From the NCBI GenBank assembly GCA_037074705.1, contig CM073596.1, positions 23,410,001 to 23,474,000 on the forward strand: DNA of 64,000 nucleotides. Direction: 5' to 3'. Below the pieces are notes generated by a model that saw only the letters and a list, made by a program, of their open reading frames with translations, made no database searches and was not told where the DNA came from. Below are positions 21,700 through 35,487 of this stretch, piece after piece; within the stretch, counting starts at the first letter, position 1, and each line of letters starts with the position of its first letter. Origin of the DNA: Zhengitettix transpicula (Eukaryota; Arthropoda; Insecta; Orthoptera; Tetrigidae). Both the position numbers and the translations under genes were made by a program.

Positions 21700-24600
21700 A
21701 TGGAGGTTCGGCCCCGTTTGCATTCAGCTGTCCATTTATTTACTAGTGAAGATGCGATTACTGTAGAATTTAACTCCTCTTTTATAGCTTTCAGGGAAAA
21801 AAAACCTTTTATAACGAAGCCTTTTATAACTGCTTGAATGTCGATTTTATCTTTTAAACGCAACACCTACACTTGCTTACTTGCATTTGTTACGATAAAC
21901 AAATAAAGTAGATAATACACTATGAATGTGTTTGTACCTACTTGCACCATCTCTGGGTCAGGACGAGAACTTTTCGAACGACAGCGTCGTATTTATTACT
22001 TACGTTATTACCAACGTTGAGTGTACAACGTAGCCCTGAATTTACTTAAATGTCGTCAGTTTCCCCGATTAATCCAAAAATCTACAACAATGTAAACATC
22101 TCTACATGAGCAAAACCTCTTGGCGAAACTCCAAAAAAATATAATCAATGGAACTGCGAGAGAAGCACCGGTTTAAAGACATTTTGTGGATTTTTTACAC
22201 TTGTTGAGAGATGAAAAGGCTGCTTTACAAGTTATTTATAGAAACTTCGAGAAAAGTAAGTAACTGAGATGTTTCTCAACATTAAGACATTCCACTTCAA
22301 AAACGACTGGAAATTACTCGAAGGCAGCTATTGTAATGTTGGAAAAGACCTTTAAACTGAATTTAGTAAAAATGTAAATAATTATTAAGGAAGTTTAACC
22401 TGAAAATGTTCATTTATCCAAGAACAGAATTTATGTTCCTGATGTTGAATAAGGAAGACGCCTGATCTAATTTTTCTGCTTTCCAGCAATTAATTAGCAT
22501 AATTGTTCTTACTGAGCAAATTAGTCGACTTAACACCATAATTATGAATTAATTCCTTTAATTATTGAATTTTGAAATGCAAGTTTGTTACTTGCTTTTA
22601 ACCCACGTGCGGATTCAAGTCTTAGATTAGATTGTAACCGTCTCAATACGCGGGAAAAATCATTATTGTGTAACGGACGATGTGAAAGGGCCTCCAGGTT
22701 GTGGGAACCAGGTGACAATGTAACCGGATTATAATCCTCTCACATTTGAATAAGAATTGCACTCTATGATTGTCTCCGGTGTTTGCAACTTTGTCACAAA
22801 ACTCTGACCTTTCCCATTTAATTTGCGGGCTTTGTTTCATCTTATTGTACGTCGATGCTTCTTCTTCTCGATCTATCATCATGTCTTCAGACACACAAAA
22901 CAGCTCCATGGCAAACTGTGCTTTGTAAGAAATGCATCGCCTCTTTACAGAGATAAAACTTCAGTTGTATACATTTTCAAAAGCCATTGATGGATTATTA
23001 TTACGTTTCTGTCGTCTGTTAAGGGTCCAGATTAGATTTCTTTTTACAAATTTCTTACGACTTCTGTTTCCCTTCTTCAATAATCGCCTGGAAAGCATGG
23101 TAATTTACTTATTTTATATTTCCAGTTAAATATTAAAATTAACTTATCCTGAGAGCAGTTTGTTAGGGATCAACAAGAAATTATCAACGAATTTTTAGTA
23201 ACCGTGTTGCATAATTTCGAAGTTGGCCTTACTATATTGTAATATACAAAATAAATGGCGTTAATTAAATGAAAAATTATTCAAATTTACTAACAAACAA
23301 ATTTATTTTTAATACTTTAAAACTATTACACAATTTAAAAATATCTCAGGGTCTCTACTGGGTTTGATAATGGCGAATCATTTTATTTCTCAACTTAAAC
23401 ACAAATTCCAATTTAAAAAGAAAAGATTTACTCGTCGACTAATTATGACGAAATTTATTTGTCAACGAAATTAAACTAAAAAGAAGGATTCTAATTAACA
23501 AATTTTTAATTAAAAGGGAACGAAATCTGACGTCTATCTTTTAATCAGGTTTACATAATTAGTTGTTTTATATTGTTACTCACGGCAGCATTCCAGGATA
23601 CCTTGTACTTGACGAGACACTATGGCGGGGTTTTTGCACTGCTTCTAAAAACTCACAGATTCTAAAATTAATATTTTTAGATCAAAAATCAGGAACCAGG
23701 ATGAACCTCCTTTTCGTCTCTCCCTCGGTTGACTTCTGCTCGGCTATGTGCACCAAAAACTGTTTGTGTTTAGCAGGTGACGTAGTTCTGCTCAAATGAA
23801 TATTTCGTCTTGAGCAAAATGTTCATGGACCAATCAAAGCTGTTGATTGGTAATTCTCGATGTTTCTCTGCAAATTTCCTTTGAATATTTGAAATTGTCT
23901 TCTTCTATTTCAACTCGATCAACTTCTGTCGTGTCTGACTGCCAACTGCTTCTACTTAACTTTACTTTTTTAAAAGCATATCTTGTCCATTTTAATACGA
24001 CCTGTACTTGACCAAACCTTCCAGCCAACTTGACCTGAACTCTACCATATCATAATGTGAACTGGACTCTCTCGTAATTTTGAGCGCGCATAGCTTTACC
24101 GACAAAGGAAACAATACCTGACTACATTGTTGCTGTGTTCTGTACCGCCTTAAGAATATATTTCTCAAACAATTTATATTTTCAAATTTACAATTAATGT
24201 GTTAATTAATTGACATTACAATATATTAATGTTAAACCCAAGGAATGTACTTTGTCAGTTTTTTAGACCAAAATATTTTCTATATCAGACATTTTTAGTT
24301 ATCTAAATTCTGTGATGAGTGCAGCTACTTTCCATCACTGAATTAAACAAACCTAGATGTCTCACTAATTTGGTTTGTCTTATTATACCCCTCACCGTCG
24401 ATACATTCTTTAATTAGACCGTTCCTTTACTTTGTCAAACCCCCAACATTCTTCACCACATTTCAAAATGACATTCCAACGTTCCACTTCATAACGTCTG
24501 AGAAAGAATTTTCTCAATCCAATTGCAGTGGAAAAATGCTCTCAGCTTACGATATTTGGCTTATGATATCTTCTACGACCGTTTTTGATAATCGTGCTTT

Positions 24601-25147
24601 GCGAATAGCAAAATTCTTTCCGTTCTTGTTCGTGGTTTAAATACGTAAAAAAAAACGAGTGGTACAGAATTACCGACGACCTGAGAAAGAGTTCTTCATA
24701 GTTATCCAATAACTGAACCGATTAACCTTGATAAGAATATTATTCAGAACAATCAACTTGTATGTGAATCAGACGTTTCTCCATCACTATTAAATTGCTA
24801 CCAGTGAATTATATCTTACATTAACTTGCATTCTTCAATTTTACAGCATTAATAATTGTATAGTATCTATGATTTTTTCTTCAGTTAGACGAAACATCAA
24901 GACATTTTAACGTCTCGCATAAATCAATCTCTAAAATAAAAAGTATCTTTGCAAAGTCATAGTAAAGAAACTAATTTCATTTTAGTAAGATTTTTAAGAA
25001 AATGTAGGCGAAACATGTCGTAATGCTTTAGTGGATTGTACAAATATTCGTAAGTCTTGAGGCAATCGCGCAGAACTACAACATGGCGGTCGATAGCATC
25101 ATCGTAGCCGCAATGATAACGTGAGCACTACGTTGTCGCTTACGAAA
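21700..25147. other. Long stretch without recognised genes
   Basis: AT-rich throughout, with short chance frames (for example at 22643 minus and 23563 plus). I saw no family motif, RNA gene or clear repeat. Confidence 0.45.
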
Positions 25148-25219
25148 GCCTCTTTAGCTCAGTGGTAGAGCACTGGTCTCGTAAACCAGGGGTCGTGAGT
25201 TCAAACCTCACAGGAGGCA
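25148..25219 (+). tRNA. tRNA-Thr (anticodon CGT)
   Basis: A 72-base cloverleaf with all four stems. The acceptor GCCTCTT pairs with AGGAGGC (one G-U) and has discriminator A. The D arm is AGCTC/GAGC with AGTGGTA in the loop. The anticodon stem CTGGT/ACCAG (25173-25177, 25185-25189) closes the loop CTCGTAA with anticodon CGT at 25180-25182. A perfect GTGAG/CTCAC T stem closes TTCAAAC. Internal pol III box A (TAGCTCAGTGG) and a near-consensus box B are present. There is no intron and no encoded CCA. It decodes threonine ACG codons. The intactness of every stem argues for a working gene rather than a SINE head. Confidence 0.97.
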
Positions 25220-25223
25220 GCAA

Positions 25224-25228
25224 TTTTT
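25224..25228 (+). terminator. Pol III terminator of tRNA-Thr
   Basis: A run of five T residues starts five bases after the discriminator base, the usual signal for RNA polymerase III release. Confidence 0.85.
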
Positions 25229-27069
25229 AACCACAGACGTCAAGTGTCCTTTGCATGATGATAATCAGCAATTCAAAGGAATATTTGCTGATGTTAAACA
25301 GTTAGTGAACCATTTTTAAATAAGTATACTTCCACCATGTTTTTTTTACACATTTAAGGACAATTCACTATTTTTATGATATATTGGAAACTATATTTCT
25401 GTACCTTATTTTGTTTCGACCCAGTGTAATATTAATTACATTGATTATGTTGATTGCAAAAAAAATATTTATATGACCTAGACTTGTTTATTGTTAATGG
25501 AAATACATTATAGAATGCAAAATTGAGCCGAACTGTCCACTAAAAAGGAATGAAACATTCATAACAACGTACACCGATATTCGAAGTTTTCCTTTTATAA
25601 ATCTTACTATAAGAAAAATAAGTGTTTAAGAATTATCACAAAGCATTCCGTATCGTTAATTATATCAAAGAAATACTGGAATTATTTTTCTCATTTTCAT
25701 ATAACTGGAGTTTGGACTAAATAATAATGTCTTCTTTGAACGTAAGTTCCAGCTTCAGCCCACGTGGCCGTAAGAGGAAAAAACATGCAAGTTTTCGACA
25801 GCTAGCTCCAGCGTCATTATGATGTACATAAAAATACCTGATGACGTTGGCCGAGGTAGCTGTCGAAACCTTGGACGGATTTTCACGAACGATTCCCCGG
25901 ATTGAAACATATTCACCAGGAAATAATTTATTCTTTATCAATGGCTAAACAGAATGGTCATTTTTGATCAGGCCAGGTAATCGACGAATGCGTTGTGATT
26001 AAATGGGTCATTTTAATCTACAAGCCGCAAGACAGAAAAGATGCGCGAATTACTCGGGCCATTTTGTATCGTTTGGATTTTTATCACCAGATTTTTTTTT
26101 ATTTCAGTGGGCCAAAAAAATCACACTAAATAAGGAATTAGATATCTGCAACAGAATTTTTGAGATCTGTGCGAGCTATAACGGAATGTTGGAGGATAAG
26201 ACAGACAGGAAGGACAACGTCAAATTTCAATTAGCTATGAGTTCTCCATTCGGCAAGCGCTGAACTTCAGGTTGACGGCGATAATTGAAATTCAGACTAA
26301 ATTCTTCGTCTAATTGCAGACGTATCACACTAACTTGGAAATAAAAAAGACGTCTAAATTAGCACAGAAGGAACTTGTTGTGACAAGGGCGTGTAATTGA
26401 AGTTGGAATTGACAATTACAAATTCTAATTGAAACGGAGAGCCCCAAGTAGAACAAGCATCCGCGAAGCGGTGAAACGCCATATCACAATAATTTCATTT
26501 GGTTTAAGCTCTATATTTTGCTGAAAAAGTGATCTGTCATCATTACTTTCATAACAAGAAAATTCTTCGTTTATAGTGATTCTAGATTTATTTATGTTTA
26601 AGTGAAACTATTAATGTGATTAATGGTATGAATAGATTACTTCCAAAAGTTAGGAAGTAATTGAAATTTACAACTAAATCCCCAATAGTAAAACTAAAAT
26701 TCTTAATAACATTGTAATTTCACTCTTGTTTCCTCGAAACGCTCATATAGTACGTTGAAGCGTCATTGCGTATTGTGAGTCCACCTCAAAGCACTTATAG
26801 ACGATTGCCCTTTCACAATATCTGAAAAGCTGTCATGAGAAAAGCGAATGTGCTTTGTTGGTGACACGAATCGAGACAACGAGCTTACATCACAGGCCAC
26901 TCCGCCAATTCTAAGAAATCCAGGTGCCTGGTGTTGTTGTCTTTGGACCATTGTTGACTACAAGGTCGGCAGTAAAAAAAATACTACGTAAATCTGAAAG
27001 CAGTTCATGAGTCAACAATCGTGAGCAACTAAACCACGTGCTTTGCTCGGAAGACGTCAAAAACTATGA
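25229..27069. other. Stretch without recognised genes
   Basis: AT-rich. A frame at 26003-26263 has a SPDFFLFQWAKK segment faintly like the end of a Tc1/mariner-type transposase, too weak to call. Confidence 0.4.
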
Positions 27070-27630
27070 CAAATATTATCAACATTTTTTTTTGTCACCA
27101 ACAATGTTGAGGAACAAAAGTTTGGTAACAAAACCAAAGTTTGCGATTGTTAAATATTTTTGCTAGTCCTACCATCGTTCGAAGCAAACAACGAACCTTC
27201 CAATTTTATTAAGAACTACTGTACACTGCTAAGTAAATGGCAACCACGTTTTCAGGCATAAAACATTACAAAATTTCTTACTAATATTCGTAGAAGTGGC
27301 AACTTTCCTGTACATTCCATGAAAACTTTCATGCATCGTCCTTCATTCTGTGTATTATTTTATTCTCTCGCAAAACATCTTTAGTTCAGTCCAAATAGGG
27401 TGAACAAATGGTGGCAACATTCTCTGATCTTTATACGTAGCTTATTGGAAAAGTTGAAAAAACAAAAAAATTGTTGCCGACAAATGCTCTAAATTTTTCT
27501 GTTCACACCGGAGTTAGCAACAATGTTACCAACAAAATTGGACTTTTTGAGTTCTAGGGCAATTTTTTCTCGTTGCCAACAATTGTTTCTCAGCATTGTT
27601 GGTGACAAATAAAGATGTTGACAACATTTG
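27070..27630. mobile_element. MITE with about 50 bp inverted ends
   Basis: The left end CAAATATTATCAACAT...TTTGTCACCAACAATGTTGA (27070-27115) is answered in reverse by TCAGCATTGTTGGTGACAAA...ATGTTGACAACATTTG (27589-27630). The pair matches at most positions. The 560-base body repeats CAACAATGTT-type words (for example near 27527 and 27582) and has no coding frame. No clear target-site duplication was found, so the superfamily is open. Confidence 0.7.
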
Positions 27631-27958
27631 GTGTAAACGAAGTTGTCAGGCATCATTGTGGACCCTTACGCGGCTCTAGAACTTGTGTCTTCGTGATAGA
27701 CAACATTGCGGCGATATATAAAGAACAATTGACACGGAATAGAAGTTTCTCAACACGAAAATAATAGAGCGATGAAACAATTCCAAGATTACAATGCCTC
27801 ATTGTCAAACAGTTGACGGAAAAGTTTCGCGGTGAATTTGCTCAATGAGTTGTTCTCGGGTGGTTGCATTTTCATTTTCTAGTACGTTTTGCAATTTATT
27901 TCTAAAAACATATAAGGTTTGAACGGGAGTAATACTTCAGTGAATTCTCCCACTCCAT

Positions 27959-27999
<41 letters not shown>

Positions 28000-28020
28000 T
28001 ACACACACACAGACAGACAC
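27959..28020. repeat. (TC)n(AC)n compound microsatellite
   Basis: About 11 TC units, then about 14 AC units with one interruption, then AGACAGAC. Confidence 0.95.
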
Positions 28021-30490
28021 AAACAGAGAGTGTAATTACAGAAGACTAGGTGGGACGTAATTCCGTGGTTTGCAATTAATTGAAATGCGTTCTACGCCTA
28101 CGTCATCGCCAAGGTAAATATTGGCCGACGACCTGGGAAAGGTTCAAAGGCCTCGCAAAATTTATACTGAACAACCACACTAATTTTTACGTTATCGTGT
28201 ATGATCACGGAAGAAGAATCTTATCAGCATTCGGAATCCGTGCAAGTTAAAATAAAAAAATGTTTTGATGTAGCTTTGCTGAATTACATACTCGGTGATC
28301 ACATCTGTTGACGAACGAAGTCACTTCTTTTTTAGTCCAGTGATAACACTGGATCGACAAAATGAGATACAACCGTAAACATGTTGGGATAGAAAAATAT
28401 TACCTGTCAAACTGAATCCATAGGCCTTGCCTTTGGTAAAAATAAATTAAGATGTTCTGTTTGATTGATGCAGTCCTCTTTTGTAGAAATGTGCTTCATC
28501 TAAATTCAGGACTCATTCGATTTAATTGAGCTTCACTTCCTTCTTCACCATCCTTAGTACCACCAAATAGGTATGGAATAAAAGAAACGTTGTCATATAC
28601 ATACGAGATACTTTGGTGAATGGACCAACAAAATTTAAGTTAGACAAGGAAATTTTTTAAATAAACATTTAAAGGGTTTCAACCAGAGGCAATCGTTGGA
28701 ACTTATTAAAAACTTGAAAATACCATACACCGAGTACTCGTATGTCATAACTGAGAAAAGTATGAATTAACATATAATAAAACTATAAAGCACACTCCTG
28801 AAACCTCTTATGGAAATATAAAAGGCATGAAAGCTTAAATTAAAATGGTCAAGTTATTTGAGGAACATCTAAGGACGTCTTGTCATCACGTTCTAGATAT
28901 TAGGCCAGCTCATTAGGTTATAAAATTGTATTGTAGTATTCTGATTGCTATCAGAATAATTTTAAAAAGTTACTTCCTCTCAAGTTAATGACCGAGAACC
29001 AATCAGAAACTGCCATATGAACATCGCGCGCTAAAAGGTAAAGCCTCATATCATTGCTCACTGATTTAATTCAAACAACTGTGTATGAAGTAATTGAAGT
29101 TAATTGGAGAAAAGAAAATCCGCTATGAATTCCTTCTGTAATGAAAATTTGCTCGTTTTTTTCTTCTTCAATTAGATGACTTTTTATCTGGAGTTGCATT
29201 TAGTGACTTTTCTATTTTCAGGACTAATACCTTCTCGTAAAATATAATTCAGGAGTTTTAAACTTTATCTTTATTGAACGTCTTTGTATCTAAGTTAAAT
29301 ATGTATGTAGACTCATACTAAGTGACTACTCAGAGCATTATTTTACTTGTTTTACATTCTTTTACAACACATTTTTCATCATCTAACACGAACGCTTTGA
29401 AGCGATTGAAGATCATTTCGAAGATGTAGTTAGTAACGTTATCTCTGATGAAGAAGGCAAAGTAATTGCAAATGACCTACCTGCGCCCGTACAAACACAG
29501 GAGTATCTTCATGTCATTCCACCCTTTGTAAGATAAATCTCCCGGGCGCCGAGCGATCAATAGACCCTTACTGGAGCTTCCAAAGTCGTCGCCTGCGTGC
29601 CGAAAAAAAAAATTGATAACAAATAGAAACGAATTGCTCCAAATCATTTCCGTATCTGCGCAAAATATTCTACAGTGCCGTAAAGATAAACTACTGAAGT
29701 GGAACCGTTCGCCTCGATAAAAGCATCTTTATTCCTGAACTAACAAGTGTCGCGAAAATTGAAAATAATAGTTACTATTATTTCCCTTCCAGACAACCGA
29801 TTCACAGGAAAGAGGGATTGATCAACAGACAAGAAAACACTGAAACCAAATAGAGAAACAGAAAATAATATTAAATATACTTAATTACCGTCGAACCAAA
29901 CTTACTCAGGATAAATTTACGTCCACTTTGTGTATAGGAGTAATTTAATAAGAAAAATTAGGAAGTGTTCCTCACAATAAAGACGAAGGAAATTTCGTTG
30001 GAGTTATTAAGAAACACATTAAAATTGTATTTCGGAGAAAACAAACATGAACGAATATTTTTCTACGTGGGAAAACCAATGAAATGTTAATAATATTCCC
30101 GCTAATGAAACAGGAAAGCTACACGACTCTGTTGAGGACAAAGTTATATAATTATTTAGATTCGACAAATTGTTAGTTGAGTCACTTATAAAGGAGATAA
30201 AATCACGAGGAAGATATAAAATAATGTTTTTAAAAAAGAAATATCATATAGTGACACTTTCAAAGAGAAATGGCACTGGATAATTTTAGAAGACTCAAAA
30301 TTTTAAATATGTTCTTCCAATATAGACCTGTACTTCAGTACTTCTATTCTTGAAATACTAAAGTTAGTTTGGCACAACATCGGAACGTATACGAAACAAA
30401 ATGGCGCAATCATCGGCAGGACGACACGAGACGGAACATGGTTCACAAACAATACAATAGAAAAAACTGCATTGCAATTTCTTAATCAAC

Positions 30491-30534
<44 letters not shown>

Positions 30535-31748
30535 AATTTATTTGTAAAGCGTTGTAAATATCTAATAACCTTTTTAAACAAATATCGGACTTCGTTGCTA
30601 AACAGAAATAAATACGCTATTTTGCTTATTAGCTGATATTAAGTAATTTCATTATTTTTTGTTGTATTATACTGATACTTTGTTTTTTATTTTCCATGTA
30701 TGACATTAATGGTCTCATACATTTATATCACGACTGTCGAGTGAATACTTATTATTTATTTATGACAAAATATTGATGCATATATTGTTGTATTGTTTGT
30801 ATAGATTACGTTATTAGCAAGTAAATTCACTAGGACATAAAGGATAATATTATTATCTATAATAATACATTTTTCTGTGTCGATATATCCTAATATATCT
30901 TTCGAGCATCAATGGTAAATATAAATAAATTTATAACCTAAGTCAGTAATTATTATTTATTTCAGAAGGATTTTAGGTGTATTTATCTGAAATCTGGAAA
31001 CGTTGTTACAGAAATATCATTTACTACCAACGTAAGTGCAGCTTGGAGTGATGAAGACGTCTTAATTACTAGACCTTATAATTAGATATTTCCACTACGC
31101 TTGTCGAGATATGGAATGAAGGATATTTCCATGAAGCTTATACTACAGCTCATAAACAACCATATAGAACATCTCCACTGTTTTGTTCCCATGAAATCTG
31201 CACTTCATATATATAAATGAAAGGTGGTGTAATCATTAGAAAGGGTGGAACCAGTTGTTTATCCGCGAGTTATAGAACGCTTGAAAGAATTCTCGCACGT
31301 GTGTAACTAATGGACAACATGGTTTACTGGAAGTGATAGATTCCGTGCCTCTGACGAGTATTTCTTCTTCTCTTTTATTTGTTCCGCTTTGTTGGAAACA
31401 TTAGTCCCTTCTTCTTCCTGCAAAGTCCCATTCAGAACTCACGCACGCGAAGTCGTCTCTTACTTACGTAATTATTTGAATGACATTCGTCTTTCATCTC
31501 ATCGTCACCTGGAGCTACGTTTTGCAACGTTCACGGAAAACATAACTTGGAAATCCGGTTTAGAAAATGTATTTAAATAAATTATTTTAAATTTATGCGT
31601 AAATATACATTGAGTTCAATTCATCAGCACGGAAAAAAGTATTTCAATTCAGAATTTGTGCTATGAATACATTTGATTGATTGAAAAGTAAAGCCGTATA
31701 AATCGTTACGTTGACATTTTAGTGAATTTATGACGATATATAATATAT
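28021..31748. other. Long stretch without recognised genes
   Basis: AT-rich with no coding signal. A TA microsatellite lies at 30494-30530. Confidence 0.45.
30494..30530. repeat. (TA)n microsatellite
   Basis: About 18 TA units. Confidence 0.95.
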
Positions 31749-32695
31749 TGTAGTAATTGGTAATTAAGACATTGTTCTAATTGGAAAGTTGGATTGTAGA
31801 GAACTCATTATTAGTGGATATAGAGCGGACGCCGCAACAATCCGGCGAGGCAAAGAAAACATTGTTGGGCAGTTGAGAGAGTTTACGTGCTTAAAATCTA
31901 AGAGACGAAGTTTTACAGTTGGGCAGCGGACAGCGAACAGTTCGAAAGCTTTACAGTTGGGCAGCCAGAACGAAGGAATATGGTCCAGTTACAAACATGC
32001 TCTTTAATATTAAAAAGTAAAGCAATCTTCAGTCGGGAAGGAGAGAGTGCAACTAATGTTATATTCGGTGGTCGAGCGAAAATTCATCATGCTGGCCATA
32101 GACAAACCAATGAAGGACCTTTTCAACTAATGTTACGAGATCTGCAAATCCAGGTTGGAGTAAAGCATCGAGAACCTACCAATTTGTGTTAGACCAACTA
32201 ACAAACTACGCCAATTAGAATTTGTTGACATTTAGAGTCTGTGAGTACTAGAATCAGTGATATCCCCAAATTTTGTGCACGAAAAACCTAAAATAAGACT
32301 TGGGCGGCCGTAAGTAGAGAAAACTTTAAAATAATTTGTAAACCACTTTTAAAAGATAAAAGTCAGATCGTTCTTTAATTATTTAAATATCGATAAAATG
32401 AGATCGTTAATTCTTGATAAATTTAAAACTGTTTAAATTCAATCTGTAGTATTATTTCTTCTACAACAAATTTCGTCTATGTTTCAGACGCATTAACTTC
32501 CATAAAAGGTAAATGTAATTTTGATTGTATAAATTCAGTCATTTATCAAACCCAGTTTAAGACCCTGAGATCCCAAATATTTTGTGTAAAATATAATTGT
32601 TTTTTTTAAATTTGGCTTAATAAATTTTGTTAGTTGTTAATAGTTTTTCATTTAAAAGTGCCCATCCATTATTATTATTATTCTTAATTATTACA
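31749..32695 (+). mobile_element. Solo LTR, copy 1
   Basis: Starts TGTAGTAATTGG and ends TTAATTATTACA, with TG...CA ends and a short terminal inverted repeat. ATAT flanks both sides, so the probable target duplication is 4 bp. It aligns along its whole length with 45853-46926, with the same start, end and order of words. An AATAAA in its last 80 bases fits a polyadenylation signal and sets the orientation as plus. The first third holds several copies of an AGTYGGGCAGC-type motif. No internal gag-pol or partner LTR is nearby, so it is a solo LTR left by recombination. A Gypsy-type element is possible given the 4 bp ATAT duplication. A non-autonomous element is the alternative. The two frames of about 70 codons inside are not genes. 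Confidence 0.75.
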
Positions 32696-33184
32696 ATATA
32701 TTTGAATTATAATACCATAGGAATATATATAAATATTTTAAATGGTATATTTTAATGAACAGGTCACTAATTCGCAAAATTGCCCATTTATTTTCATATT
32801 AAAATCAATTTATGGTAAAATATATTAAATTTTAATGATTAGGCATTGTATGGCGACATTTAGAAACAGTGGCCAATAATGGCAATTGAAAGAATAAATT
32901 TTTACGTTGCGTGAAGAAGTAATTTTTATTTATTTTTCGATGCTGTGATTTGTTCTAATTTATTCGATTGGTGATTTCCAGAAAAACATTAACTTGTCAC
33001 GGGGAAAGATTATTTTGCGCAGGCGTATTGAGGGAGCAAGATCGTATACGGTGGCAGTCGCCATGACCAGTGAACTGCCGCATTCTGTTACAACATTTTA
33101 ACGCTACAATTATTAGCACAAAGTAGGAAATATAAATACAAAATTCTTTTAAATTATTTCCAAGTTGTAGGTTGAAACCTGAGT
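32696..33184. other. AT-rich stretch
   Basis: No features recognised after the LTR. Confidence 0.4.
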
Positions 33185-33275
33185 GTATTACTACGTTAAA
33201 CAAGTGTGCTCCAGCCGCAATTCGAACGAGGCGAATTATTACATCCTGTTCGCTGCGACGGAGGCTGAACCGTTG
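33185..33275 (-). mobile_element. Possible tRNA-derived SINE head
   Basis: On the minus strand CCTCCGTCGCAGCGAACAGG resembles a tRNA box A region, followed at about 30 bases by CGTTCGAATTG, a box B-like word. The cloverleaf is not intact, so this is at most a decayed SINE or tRNA pseudogene. Confidence 0.35.
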
Positions 33276-33820
33276 GGCGGAGTGGACGTCGCTGTTCTTG
33301 GGGACAGAAAACTCTAGAAAATCAATCCCCGAAGAACATGTGCGCTAATCTATCAAGGCGGAACTAACAATTTTGACGACGGACAATTCAACGATAACTA
33401 AGCTACAAAACTAATAATCACAAGTTTTTCTGCTAAATACTTTCATAAATCTTCATTATATACAGTATTACTTCGAAAGCTCTATTTTTAATTTAGCAAA
33501 TATCGACCCCACAATACGTTTATGTCTTAGGAAATATAATAATAAATTTAATGCCGGAGAAATTGTAATTTTGTGTAAGTTTATGTATTAACGTCTGTGG
33601 TAAAAATTTATAAAACTTTGCAGTCAAATAGCAGACGCCAAAACATGTAGTTAAAATTATTTTTCAAATATTTAAAATTCATTAGTGACCGCTGTTGTTT
33701 TCGTCTTAATAAATATAAATGTTTGTGAATTGATAAAAGTTTGTTTGTTTAAAAACCTATAATTTGTGATCCATCTTTCCACGTTAAATCAGCGGATTGT
33801 GTTGGCGCGAACTTTTCTTT

Positions 33821-34083
33821 GTAACAGGCAACTCCCCTTTAATAGCATCGGAAGCGATTTGTAAGGGGGGATGCGGAAGGGTTAACTAGGGCCCCCGAGC
33901 TGTAGTTTAAGGATGCTATCCGGCATTCGCCTAAAAGTGATGCAGGACAAACCACAGAAAACTTGCATCAGGTAGGTCGGGCATTGGGTACTTGTCCCAC
34001 GCCTTCCGATGGCGGGAGAGTGGTTTGCCGTGGGGTCGCAGCATTTCCCTCTCCGTGCCTTGACCAGTTTAGGAGGCTTGAGT
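33821..34083 (-). repeat. Family R copy
   Basis: Matches the family at GCAACTCCCCTTTAATAGCA, GGGGGGATGCGGAAGGG, ACTAGGGCCCCCGAGCTGTA, GCATTCGCCTAAAAGTGATG and CATCAGGTAGGTCGGGCAT, in minus orientation relative to the A tail. It is 5'-truncated near the GACCAGTTTAGGAGGC word. Not coding. Confidence 0.85.
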
Positions 34084-35127
34084 TGTTTATAAATAAATCA
34101 CTTTAAATATAGCTATTTTATTTTTATTTATTATATATGATTATATGATCATATGATCATATGATCATATGATTACAATATAATATAAGCCTATTAAACA
34201 TATTTATCTCGCCGCATTTAAGGCATCTTTGACAACTAATTGTTATTGTACATTCCATTCTTAAACACTCATTGTGGAATGATGATGAATATCGTAGATC
34301 ACGATACGTGTTTAGAGCGATGAAAGGTAGCATTAAAAATGAGATGTTAATGAGATTTTAATTTTTTATAAATCCAGGTGAAAGCGGACGAAAGGGACCG
34401 CAAAATTTGTGATCATGACGACGACGGCACGAAACGCGCACACATCTATGTTTTTTATATTGGACCAATTGAAAGACTAGTAGTATATTAACAACCACTT
34501 TGGGCGACTGTTACTAATAACAACTTCACCGCGGAACAGTGAAAGTTAATAATTAAAACGGAACCAATTGCGAGAGTGAATAAAATAGTTATTTGCGAGG
34601 CGGAAAAGTGGAAATTTGTAGTGGCTTTTGCGACCGCAAAGGTATTCAAATATTACTCAGGCGCTACATAACAAACCGCGCTTCTATCACATAAACCCGG
34701 GGAAAAAATACCTTACGCTCTTACTGAAAAAAATACAAAATCCATACTTTCACGTCGGTGCTACGTTATCTACGTTTGTCACGAGATGTAAAAATATGGC
34801 CTACTCGCATCAGTAAAGTCTCATAAGTTATTAATATTTTTATAGATTTAACAATTATATGTGTTATGTTATAGATGTACACTAAGTCAGAATTACCAGG
34901 AAATATGGAATACTTATGTAGGAATGGATCCATTTATGAAACGTTTATGAATCTGTTTTCCTCGCATCGCAACAGTTCACATAAAATTAAAAAAGAAAAT
35001 CAACCTGTATTTTAAACATATTGATGATGGCGTCGTGAGATTTGTAACTAAGTTTCGCTGTTATTTCTTTATTTGTATCGTGCCAACTGCAATGGAGGAA
35101 AATAATTTTTTAATGGTGTAGACAGGT
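34084..35127. other. AT-rich stretch with an ATATGATC microsatellite
   Basis: 34144-34173 is a self-complementary run of ATATGATC units. No gene recognised in the rest. Confidence 0.5.
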
Positions 35128-35487
35128 TATGTATAGGGTAATACACATAGTGACAACTCCCCCCTTATAGCATAGGAAAGGGAGTGAAAGGGGTGATGCG
35201 GAAAGTTAGAGAAAGACAGTCAAGGGTTGACTAGGACCCCAGGGCTATGGTTTAAGGATCCTACCCGGCAATTCGCCTAAAAGTGATGCAGGGAAAACCC
35301 TAGAAAAACCTGCATCAGGTAGGTCGGGCATTTGATACTTGTTCCACGCCCTTCCGATGGCGGGAGAGGGGTTTGCTGTAGGGTCGCGGATATTCCCTCG
35401 CCATGCCTTGACCAGTTTAGGAGGCAGAAAACAGTCCGAGGTGCCTCGGCATATGGGAACCTTAGTTAAAAAACCAGAGAGATGAAA
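35128..35487 (-). repeat. Family R copy
   Basis: Starts with GGGTAATACACATAGTG on the 3' side of the element and runs through the family landmarks to GGTGCCTCGGCATATGGGAA and AAAAAACCAGAGAGATG. A block of about 100 bases present in the 49 kb copy is missing between AGGAGGC and CCGAGGTGCC, so it is internally deleted. The minus-strand frame across it is repeat-derived. Confidence 0.85.

Noticed and set aside
26003..26263. SPDFFLFQWAKK segment as a possible transposase end
   Set aside because: Only one short, low-information resemblance, with no neighbouring transposase motifs or inverted ends.
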